This document shows, piece by piece, positions 38,201 through 47,300 of a DNA stretch of 64,000 bases. Each line of letters begins with the position of its first letter. Positions within the stretch are counted from its first letter, which is position 1. The DNA comes from Stentor roeselii (Eukaryota; Ciliophora; Heterotrichea; Heterotrichida; Stentoridae): NCBI GenBank assembly GCA_006503475.1, contig RSEH01000055.1:1-64000 (forward strand), read 5' to 3'. The notes beneath the pieces were generated by a model. That model saw nothing but the letters and a program-made list of their open reading frames with translations. It was not told the origin of the DNA and did not search any database. The translations under genes and the position numbers were made by a program.

Positions 38201-40360
38201 AAGTTTTCCATGTGACATGATCGCGATTCTATCAGCTAAGACATCAGCTTCTTCCATATAATGAGTGGTAAGAATAATGATACGTCCACTTTTGTTATTT
38301 TTCAGCATGTCCCACATATGTCGTCTCGCTGTCAGGTCCATGCCTGAAGTGGGCTCATCTAGGAGGACTATTTGTGAGTCCCCAATCAGTGCAAGGGCAA
38401 GTTGGAGCTTTCGCTTCTGCCCACCTGATAAGAATCGAGCTTCAGTGTCTTGCTTGTGAGTTAACTCGAGTTCTGATAACTTTTGAGCACTTAGTTGCTT
38501 TATTCGTTCACTGTCGCTGATACCTTTGAACATGCAAAACATCGCCATGTGCTCGAGAGGAGTCAACTCTGGGAACAGGATGTTGTGCTGGGGACAGACT
38601 CCTAAATTTTCACGGATTTTTGAAAGGTCTTGGCTTAGAATGTGACCTTGAATTGTCATGTCTCCTTTTGTTGGAGGGATCAGACCGGTTAACATTGATA
38701 TTGTCGTCGTTTTTCCTGCACCGTTGTGACCGAGGAGGCCGAATATTTGACCTTCGTAGATGTCTAGGTCGAGACCGTCTACCGCAACTTTCCCTGCGAA
38801 ATTTTTAACTAAACCTCTGACTATCATAGCCCTTCCAGTAGTTTTCTGACTTTCAAGGTTATGATCAACTGGCTCAACTGCATCTCCCCAGTCCACCTTA
38901 GCATTTAAATTTTCATCTACTTGATTTTTCTTGGGACACCAGAATTTCTTGGTAAATAAAAAGTACCAAGGCTGTTTAACTCCCCATTCCGTGGGCCAAA
39001 CCGCTTCAAGGTACGCAGCCAGAACACCCAAATAGACGATATCAATAATGATCATAGCAAAATAAAGTCCATGCGTGAAATTCGTGATTTCATAATCAGA
39101 GTTCCCAGTATTCATCCCACTTTCTCCTACTTCCAAATTAGTGATAACCTTAGTCCCCAAGCTGAAAGCAACACAAGGCAAAAGCGCGGCTCCAGCTTTC
39201 TTATTCATGCTCATCAACGGGTCGTCAACAGCGAATCCAATAAAGTAAGTACCAAGAAATATGGGGATTCCCAGTAATACCGCATTTCGTGATCTGCTGA
39301 AAAAGACACTCATGAAGATGCTGAAAGCGATGCAAGAGATGCCGAAAAGCCAGAAGTACAGGAAAACCAATCCAGGGTCGGAATAAGTGTATACTTTCAT
39401 GACAACGATGATGATTGTGATAAGAACGCAGTTAAAAGTATAGACAATCAAGTAAAAAGTAATCCACGAGCACCAATAAGCAGAGCTTTTAAGTCCCATC
39501 ATCATCATCATTTCTTTTGTCTTGGTCTCCTTGTCTTGGACGATTGCTGACAACATTCGAAGCACAGGAATCATGAAAGAAAACTCCAAGAAAAATACCA
39601 GAGTGTAGCCTAAACCTATCAAAAATCCATCCTCTGTGTAGTCATCAAACCGCATCGGGTAAAAAGAAGCTGTCATACTTGAATTTTTTGATTTTAGGAA
39701 GTAATTATTCGTGTATTCCATTAATGACAAAAAACCTGAGCGATAAAATTGTTTTAAGTCTGATGTCGGACTGATGATCAACTTGTCATAAGGAGGGTGG
39801 AAGTCCAAGTTGAAGATGTTAACCTCGAATCCAAGTCTATCACTTCCACTCACGATGGGCTCTGAAGTATTAAACCTTATTTTCACTTCGTATTTAGAGC
39901 CATCAGTATTTTTCATGTAGACTGCAAAGCATGCCTTTTTCTTGTCTTCATAGTTCGAACCTTTCACGTAATCCTCGAAGTCACTAATAGAATCAAAGGG
40001 AATGTGCTCGAAGTCGATTCCTGGAAGGGCTAACTTGATATTTTCTTTCATATGTTTCACGTATTCTTCATCTTCAGAGATAATTGAATAACCGTAGGGC
40101 TGATCTCCAGAGCTTTTTAAGCATTTATCGAATGGGGGACTGCCATGATTTATCTGATTACTTAGAATCTGAGTGTCATCGAGTTGGTCTTTGAATGACT
40201 GCTGGTCATTCGAGTCCGGTGGCACCGCTAATCGGATGAGGCCGATTATGATCATTGTTGCTACCGGAAGGATGATCTCGCATAGAGAACCGAAGATCTT
40301 TCTCTTCCACAGAATCCAATTCTTGTAAAGCAATGCACGGTATTGGATCCAGAAACCCAT
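35258..40360 (-). CDS. ABCA-type full ABC transporter, 1700 aa
   Basis: One frame of 1,701 codons. Two homologous halves, each with six membrane helices and one ATPase. Half 1 begins with a helix (SLCEIILPVATMIIIGLIRL) and a large extra-cytosolic loop, typical of ABCA. NBD1 has Walker A GHNGAGKTT near 540, signature LSGGQKRKLQLALAL and Walker B IVLLDEPTSGMD. NBD2 has GVNGAGKTT near 1337, YSGGNKRKLSVAMAL and VVFLDEPSAGMD, each followed by the switch His (LTTH). ABCA proteins move lipids across membranes. The C-terminus has the regulatory domain after NBD2 (KGRL-like RGRLKCIGT, LEQIF). Start is in TATAAATGGG with TGACGTAA a little upstream (CRE-like). It is a tandem paralogue of the gene at 44375-49474, about 4 kb away. 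Confidence 0.95.
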   Translation of the reverse strand: MGFWIQYRALLYKNWILWKRKIFGSLCEIILPVATMIIIGLIRLAVPPDSNDQQSFKDQLDDTQILSNQINHGSPPFDKCLKSSGDQPYGYSIISEDEEYVKHMKENIKLALPGIDFEHIPFDSISDFEDYVKGSNYEDKKKACFAVYMKNTDGSKYEVKIRFNTSEPIVSGSDRLGFEVNIFNLDFHPPYDKLIISPTSDLKQFYRSGFLSLMEYTNNYFLKSKNSSMTASFYPMRFDDYTEDGFLIGLGYTLVFFLEFSFMIPVLRMLSAIVQDKETKTKEMMMMMGLKSSAYWCSWITFYLIVYTFNCVLITIIIVVMKVYTYSDPGLVFLYFWLFGISCIAFSIFMSVFFSRSRNAVLLGIPIFLGTYFIGFAVDDPLMSMNKKAGAALLPCVAFSLGTKVITNLEVGESGMNTGNSDYEITNFTHGLYFAMIIIDIVYLGVLAAYLEAVWPTEWGVKQPWYFLFTKKFWCPKKNQVDENLNAKVDWGDAVEPVDHNLESQKTTGRAMIVRGLVKNFAGKVAVDGLDLDIYEGQIFGLLGHNGAGKTTTISMLTGLIPPTKGDMTIQGHILSQDLSKIRENLGVCPQHNILFPELTPLEHMAMFCMFKGISDSERIKQLSAQKLSELELTHKQDTEARFLSGGQKRKLQLALALIGDSQIVLLDEPTSGMDLTARRHMWDMLKNNKSGRIIILTTHYMEEADVLADRIAIMSHGKLRCCGSSLFLKSRYGVGYYLVMVRNQEAVTNTKVIEKFVKDHVDGAKLLTDFHGEITFQLPSSSTAQFQDFFQQLDSKFESFGLLSYSMSATTLEEVFLRVARGDDELKNQLSLNRESENSPLIENNFALINDREGGSLFFKHFQALLKKRALSTLRDKKSLLFEICIPILLIIVGLSLMMIPSLFKNYSAYELRVSRYQDTQKVFYDGDKDGFDYVKNIPDVNSVKAGVSTLEDFSDFLFDEGDLRSKRVFSYYFNDASEDLIDVAIFTDQKAFQSYPTAYSAISNQILKNKLGSDFNIKYFNHPLPITDSMYEMSGSGDGYVGSLIFSLGFSFIPTGIVLFIAKEREISIKHQHMISGVSLSAYWLSNFLWDTVKHMVTAVISSLIILAFNIDIYTDDNNDYGAMWVLIILAGISQATFAYALSFLFKNHSTAQVFTLIFSIVCGSLFPSAVFVMFAFDNSRDAGKVLAWILKVFPNFCFGWGVINVGSKETFKVLLELDEAYDSFDINSAGGCMLLMGIMTLVYLGLVVVFELFETNPNCSRIIHTKKKIEHEEFEHDDDVDRETEVANNTDPSTVQVNVKKVFKSFKVQKRVLTAVNEVSFNVNPEECFALLGVNGAGKTTTFKILTGEVFSDSGSAYIGGFNVSKQLSKARNLIGYCPQFDAISELLTGKEHLELYAHIKGIPKDKVQEQVEYMLQNMDLSQYRDVLAGTYSGGNKRKLSVAMALIGNPSVVFLDEPSAGMDPEARKKMWKILGRIKKQKSAVILTTHSMEEAEALCDRMTIMVRGRLKCIGTSTWIKNKFGDGYEIEVKVEPPEKDFLDGFTRPLSVLPNSHMGISFQTLPEALRIMNLSYLEALIKPIGPGAGIYNTLSTETYITLYSLAAWCLVENLGKHIETWIISEFTAVEVIEHYHLMFKFKIKKEHVKSIGYLFSMIESKKHELRISDYSICMTSLEQIFNRFAKKAEMEEVQRLNQNS

Positions 40361-40896
40361 TTATAAGGCATTACGTCAGAAATTACATATTTACTGGTAA
40401 AGTTACGCTTGAGATTTTTCTGGAGAGATTTAAACATTTTATGAATATTTATTTGGAACGTGAAGAAGCGATGAGTATTTGATAAGTAGCAAGTTTAGTT
40501 CGAGTTATTTGATTTTAAGATTGTTTTTTATGTGGTATGGTTTAGGGTTTTCATTTCGGGACTTTTTAGCCTTTTTCTTTATAAATTCAATGTTTTAGAC
40601 TAATAATGAATAAAACACTTTGAAATTTTTATTTAAATTATAATTTATGTTAAGAATAGTATTTTGAAGTTTAATTAATGTTTCTTGAACTTCTTTTAGA
40701 ACCCATAAAATAAAGAAAATACGAAAAGTGAAAAAAATTGACTCTTACATCAACTTTTTATGGATTATAATATAGCAATCTGAAAAAAGGTGCCGCAAAA
40801 ACAATTCTAAACTGAACTAGTTATCAAAATAAAATATAGAATATGCATAGCATCAAAGATTGCTAAGATTGATGAGAATTAAGGGATAGAAAATTC

Positions 40897-41036
40897 TTTT
40901 ATTGTAAGATTTTTTTTCTTGTAAGATTTTTTTCTTGCATGTTTTTTATCTTGTATGATTTTTTTTGTAAGATTTTTTTTGTAAGATTTTTTTTCTTGTA
41001 TGTTTTTTTCTTGTAAGTTTTTTTTCTTGTAAGATT
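40897..41036 (+). repeat. T-rich minisatellite, unit about TTGTAAGATTTTTTTTC
   Basis: About eight imperfect copies of a 14-19 bp unit with variants TTGTAAGA, TTGCATG, TTGTATGA and TTGTAAGT separated by T runs of 6-8. Length variation of the T runs suggests slippage. It lies about 540 bp upstream of the first ABCA gene's start. Confidence 0.85.
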
Positions 41037-42050
41037 TATGTTCTGCATTGTTTAATTGATGAAATAGTGTTTTTTTATATATGTTTGTTCATATCGGAAT
41101 AGTGTTGGTTATATGGGAAAAGTCCTTATTAAAGTCTCTAATTTAGTAGTAAATATCTTCCCTCATCTCTATTTTTGCTAATTATAGTAGGTATTCATGG
41201 AGCGAGTTCAAATAGTTTCTCATCTTTGTTCATATTCTGAGAATAAAATCCACAAGTTCTTGATCTTATCAAGATCTTTATAGCCTAGGCTATTCATCTC
41301 TCATTTGATGAGGTAATTCTTTGAGTTCATCTTAATTTTCATTAAAATTACAGGAATTTGTTTAAAATACTAAGTCAACACCCTTGATTATATATAATAT
41401 ATCAGTTGTAATGGCCTCATATTGAACTTATGCATATTTTATTCATAATGGATAAATAAGACCTGCATACTGTGCTAAAAGTTTTGATTTATTTTAAACT
41501 ATCAATATTTTGGATGAACTTGAATCTCTTTGATATTTTCCTAAATTTTAACGCTTAATAACTTCTGGGATAGGTGCATTGAATCTTCTTTGAATATAAA
41601 GAAATGTGAGATATATTCCTATTGGTTGAGGTTTAAAACTATGATTTACCCAATGATTTATTTTATAGATATATTTCTGTTTTGCTTGCTCTAACTAGCG
41701 CCTTACGTGCACCACTGATAGTCTCTGTATTATAATCAATCATATAATTTTTATACGTTTAGTCAGCTCTTTGAATAATATAGAATTACCCAGAATGATG
41801 CTTTCACAAGACTTGAATAAAGCATTCGAAATATATTTTTCAAATATCCAAAGTTTTTACAATAATAATTAATACAATATAGATTCAAGCAGTGTATTGT
41901 AAAAAAAATTTCCTCACCAATCCAAATATATATAATTCAACCTTTAATTATTTATATACAGCATATTTACTTTGTTACAGAAGCAACACCTTGATAGTAT
42001 CGCAGATATTCCTGATTATGAGAGGTAAAATTTATTGAAGAATCTACTTT

Positions 42051-42173
42051 TTACAAATTATTAAACACCATGGCTAACTTCTCTTTGGATCGAAGCTCCT
42101 TTGTTATGTTATTTGTGGTTTGAAATATCGAAAGTCTCTGCAAAGTAAATTCCAGCTCTAAATAATCGATCAT
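42051..42173 (-). pseudogene. Coding remnant or 40-codon microORF
   Basis: ATG to TAA frame of 40 codons reading MIDYLELEFTLQRLSIFQTT then NNITKELRSKEKLAMVFNNL, with coding-like composition; the neighbouring frames around it are broken. Helical prediction by eye. More likely a remnant than a gene. Confidence 0.25.
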
Positions 42174-43950
42174 CGTCAAATAATTGCTTACCTGATTTTA
42201 AAATAGATGCTTTATTTTAGGTGATGCTACTCAGCAGAGGGTTTTACTCTAACCTTGAACCCTACTGTATAAATCTTGGTTAACTTGATAATTATCTTGA
42301 AAATTCCTCTTTGGAAAAGATATTTTATTATTTATGACTAGATCAAATGTTTTAGAACCTGTGCACCGATTTATTTGCGATGTTAAGACAGTGCTTTCAT
42401 ACTTTGAGTGTTTACCTAAGCACTTCTAATCCTAGTTATATATTATATTCATTTTAGTGAAATATTCAAAATATCTATATTTTATTCATATTCATGGCCT
42501 AATATTAAGGAAATTTTTACAAATATAATATTTTAGTAATATGTATATTTAAATGCATTTTATATGGTTTATTTTTACTGAAAATCATTTGATCAAGCTT
42601 GGTTTCTTTAAGGATTAAATAATCTTAGTTCCTAGATCATAAAATTTTTAATTAACTGATAAAACTTGGATAATAACTGATAAAAATTTAATAGATATAA
42701 AATAAAACCATTTTCTGGAAGGAAATTTATTAAGGTATTGAAATTAGTTTAATAAATATATAATTTACAATAGGAAGCCTATAAAATCTTTAAGATTAAC
42801 TTACCTTAATTACTCTTATTATTTAATAGATATCCTGAATATGATTATTCTAAAATTATAATCTGATTCATTATATTAGCTTTTGAAATATGAGAAATAT
42901 GAAAGTGAGGAGTAAAGTAATTTTTACTTTTAAGGTTCTTTGAACTATTTACTATCGTTTTTTGACACATAGATCTGGGTTTTAATAAAGCTCAATGACC
43001 AAGGGCCAAAAAAAATTGCCTTTTGATAAAAAAAGTTAAGTAAGAAAGTTATTTTCATGAATTAGGACTCAGAAAAGGATATTACTTGTAATGCCTGAGT
43101 TATTAACTATTATTTAAGATCATATTAATGAGTGATGCCTTTATTGATTTCCTTAGGCTTTTTGAAAACTCTTAAAGCAATTCGATAGATACCATAAATT
43201 TAACTAATATTCAATTATCAGAGAAATTATCAATCTTATATATATCTTCATTAACTGCTTATATTTGAATCATGAGAGTCAAAATTTAACATTAGAGGAT
43301 CAAACTTAGACTCAAGGGAATCTAACTTCAATTCAATTAATCCAGACTTTAACACAAAAAATAAATCAGCTCAAGATATCCAATTCTTGAATTTATCTTG
43401 AAAGTCTTTAATTCAAATTAAACATTAAAATCAATTTTAAAAACATTTGGAATATTTCAATTTTTTTTTCAATCATGTTTGATTTCTCTGTTACTCCAGT
43501 TTTCTCCTTGATGTAACTCGTAAACTTTACATCAAACCTAAAAAATTTTTTCAAATAAATCAATTAACTGAATCTTGATCCAGTTATTCGTTAGATCCTA
43601 TTTTTGACTGAAACTTCTGAAAGAAGTTTAAATTCAAGAAGAAAGATAATATTTTGATTTGAAATAGTTGAATATTTACTTTCTTGACAATTTCTTAAGT
43701 TTGAGTAAGTATTTTCTAATATTTTTCTTTTTATTTTAATTTATAAGGCTACATGTTGAAGATTGGAAAGGAGATAATGAATTAAAAAGTTATGAATCTT
43801 TGATCTGATTGGGGTAGTCTTTTTGGTCATGCATTTCTGAAGGAATCACAAATCGACAAAGCAGAGAATAATGATCAAGAATATTGGAAGGAATAATTGC
43901 ATAGAAAACCTAACAGCTTTTATTTCCAGAGGAACCAATTCGAACATTAG

Positions 43951-44109
43951 GGCCTTGTATTGTCGAAAAAGACATTCGCAACCTTTCGAAAACTCTTGAT
44001 TTTAGATGTTGTTGAACAAGAAACATCAAATGAAAATTTGAATGATGAAGAGATAGGTGAAGGTTTAAGGTCATTGAGAAAATGTTTAAAAGAGGGAAGA
44101 AAAGTTTAG
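43951..44109 (+). pseudogene. Coding remnant without start
   Basis: A 52-codon open frame ending in TAG reads TFATFRKLLILDVVEQETSN then EEIGEGLRSLRKCLKEGRKV; coding-like, but preceded by a TAG and lacking a start or splice site that fits. A neighbouring frame just upstream (KESQIDKAENNDQEYWKE) also looks coding, so this is probably a broken gene. Confidence 0.25.
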
Positions 44110-44374
44110 TAATTTTAAAGAAATTAAGGTAAACAGCTATTTAACTTAGAGGTTTTTTTTGGATTTGAATGATATTTATTTGTAATCATTCGAAAAATCG
44201 TGCTTGGAGAAACTATAAAACAATTGAAAAACATGAAAAATGAAAAGTTTAGAAGATGAAAGTTGTAGATCCTAAAGATATAGTTTTAAAATGAATGAAA
44301 AAGATTGTCACTCTAACATAAACATATATATTATCACTTGCTATAAAATCTAAACTATTCAATCTTTTCCACAA

Positions 44375-47300
44375 CTAATAACGATCCTCATCAGCTTCTG
44401 CCTTTTTCGCAAATCCATTGAATATCTGTTCCAAAGACGTCATACTAACAGCATAATCCGAAATCTTAAGTTCCTTTTTGCTATTTTCCACAACAGAAAA
44501 CAAGTACCCAATACTTTTCTCCTCCTGTCTCTTCACCTTAAACTTAAACATAAGATGATAATGTTCAATCACCTCGACCACCAAGAACTCAGCAGAAAGC
44601 CAATTAAAAATTTCTCTTCCACTCATCTCAACAAGGCACCAATTAGCAAGATTTTCAAGCGAAATAGCTCCTTCCGTAACAATAAAATTATAAATATAAG
44701 CTCCAGGAGCTAAAGGTCGAATAGATTCCATTAAAAACCCGATATTTGCAGCATCTAAAACAATTCTAATTGATTCAAAAGTGACTCCAAGATGAGAATT
44801 CTGGAAATTTCCGAATTTTTGAATTAAATCTGCGACTTGCTCTTGATTTGGAGGTTCAATTTTTACTTCAAGTTCGTAACCGTCGCCAAATTTGTTTTTT
44901 ATCCAGGTGCTGGTCCCGATGCACTTCAGTCTTCCTTTTACCATGATTGTCATTCGGTCACAGAGGGCTTCGGCTTCTTCCATTGAGTGAGTTGTTAAAA
45001 TCACTGAAGATTTCTGCTTTTTTATACTGCCCAGAATCTTCCACATGTTTTTACGTGCTTCTGGGTCCATACCTGCTGAAGGCTCGTCCAGGAAAACAAC
45101 GGATGGGTTACCGATTAAGGCCATTGCTACTGATAGCTTTCGCTTGTTGCCTCCACTGTAGGTACCTGCTAGGATGTCTCGATATTGTAGCAGGTCCATG
45201 TTTTCAAGCATGTAGTCTACTTGCTCTTCTATTTTTTCTTTTGGGATTCCTTTGATGTGAGCGTAGAGCTCAAGATGTTCTCTCCCAGTCAACAACTCAC
45301 TGATGGCATCAAACTGTGGGCAATACCCAATAAAATTCCTCGCTTTAGCCAACTCCTTAGTAACACAAAACCCTCCAACATGAGCACTTCCCTGATCACA
45401 AAACAATTCCCCAGTAAGAATTTTAAAAAGAGTAGTTTTTCCTGCTCCATTAACCCCAAGTAAAGCAAAGCACTCTTCATGATAAACATTAAAAGAAACT
45501 CTATGAACCGCAGGAAAGACTTTTCCTTTAAGCTTAAAACATTTCAAAGCTTTTTTGACATTAACTTGAACATCTTTAGGTTGAGTTTCATTTGCGACTT
45601 CAGCTTCCCTTGCAACATCATCATCAAGAACACAAAGTTCATCTTCAACATCCTTCCTTCCAAGTAAACATCGAGCGAAAGCAGGGTTAGTTTCAAAAAG
45701 TTCCAACAAAACAACGATTCCAAAGTAAACAAAAGTAATAATCCCCATCATCAACATGCACCCTCCAGCACTTCTAATATCAAAAGCATTAAACGGCTCT
45801 TTTCTTTCAAAAAAAAATGCAAAGTTAGTTTTCGCTCCGATATTTAAAACTCCCCAACCAAAGCAAAAATTAGGAAAAATCCTTAAAAGCCAACTTAAAG
45901 CCACCCCTGCTTTTCGACTTTCTTTAAAAATATGCATGACATAGATAGACGAGGGAAAAATAGCTCCTGTCACAAAACTCATCAAAAGAGTCGCGATTTG
46001 CGCTGTTGAGTGACTTTTAAATAAAAAGCTTAAAGCGTAGCTGAAAGGAACTTCACAGACTCCTCCTAAAACAATTAAAACCCACATCGCGCCGTAGTCG
46101 TCGTTGTCGTCATTGTAGATATCGACTTGAAACGCGAGGATCATTAAGCTGCAGACAATTGCAGGTATTGAATGTTTTAAAAGATCCCAGAAGAGGTTAC
46201 TGAGCCAATAAGCCGAGAGAGAAACTCCACTTATCATGTGTTGATGTTTTATGTTGTTTTCTCTTTCTTTTGTGATGAAGAGAACGATTCCTGTCGGGAT
46301 GAAACTGAAGCCAAGTGAAAAAACAAGGGATCCTAAGAAGCCATCTCCTGTTCCTCCTACTTTTGACATTGATTCTGTGTTTGGTAAAGGATGGTTGTAG
46401 TACTTTATATTGATTCCTTTAGTTTCTTTTAGGATTTCTTTGCTTATTGCTCCGAAAGATGTCGCGTAGGACTGGAAAGCCTTTTGGTCGTTTATGATGC
46501 TGATGTTAAAAAGACCTTCTTCGTCACAGTTGCTGAAATAATAAGAATTTACTATTTTTGGTTGATCGTCGAGGTTATCAAAGAGGTAGTCGCTGAAGTC
46601 TTCTTGATTTTTTGTATTTGTTTGGAATTTTTTTACGTTTTTCATGTTTTCTACGAATTTGTAGCATTTTTCATCGCCTCCGAAATGGACTTTTTGAGTT
46701 TCTGGGTATCTTGATACACGTAGTTCGTAAGAACTGTATTCTTTTAAAAAGCCAGGAATCATCATCAAGGACAATCCAACAATAACAAGAATAATCGGAA
46801 TAAAAACCTCGAAAAACATGGTCTTTTTGTCTCTTAAAGTTGCCAAGGCTCTCTTTTTCAGCAGTGCTTTGAAATGTTTAAAGAAAAGTGAACCTTTTTC
46901 TTTATCTCTTTCAAGTTTAAACGAATTTTCCCTTAAAAGTTCAGTTTTTTCATCATTTTCCTCTTTTTTATCTTTCATCTTAAGTTCCTCATCACCTCTG
47001 GCAACTCTTAAAAAAACTTCTTCTAAAGTAGTAGCAGACATAGAATAAGACAAAAGTCCAAATTTCTCAAACTTCTCATCTAAAACTTCAAAAAACCTTG
47101 AAAACTGTGAAGAACTCGCAGAAGGTAGTTGAAAAGTGACTTCTCCTTGAAAGTCATTCATAATTTTCGCATTATCAACATGTCGAGTAACAAATTTTTC
47201 AATTTTTTTCGTATTTTTCAAGTTTTCCTGATTTCTTACAAGAGTTAAGTAATACCCTACTCCATATCGACTCTTTAAAAAAAGTGAACTTCCACAGCAC

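Larger units (their letters stand above)
40361..44374. other. 4-kb gene-poor spacer between the ABCA pair
   Basis: AT-rich DNA without an intact gene. It contains a T-rich minisatellite (40897-41036) and two coding remnants (42051-42173 minus, 43951-44109 plus) listed separately, plus a weaker one near 41200-41290 (minus; LDKIKNLWILFSEYEQR). I see no copy of ABCA coding sequence in it, so the tandem copies were not separated by a third dead ABCA. Confidence 0.6.

Noticed and set aside
40385-40395. TGACGTAA upstream of the first ABCA gene as a functional CRE
   Set aside because: A single 8-bp match in AT-rich DNA with no counterpart before the paralogue; mentioned in the gene entry only.
40361-44374. 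LTR or other virus-like element in the gap between the ABCA genes
   Set aside because: No terminal repeats, no recognisable reverse transcriptase, integrase or capsid motifs; only short host-like coding remnants and a minisatellite.
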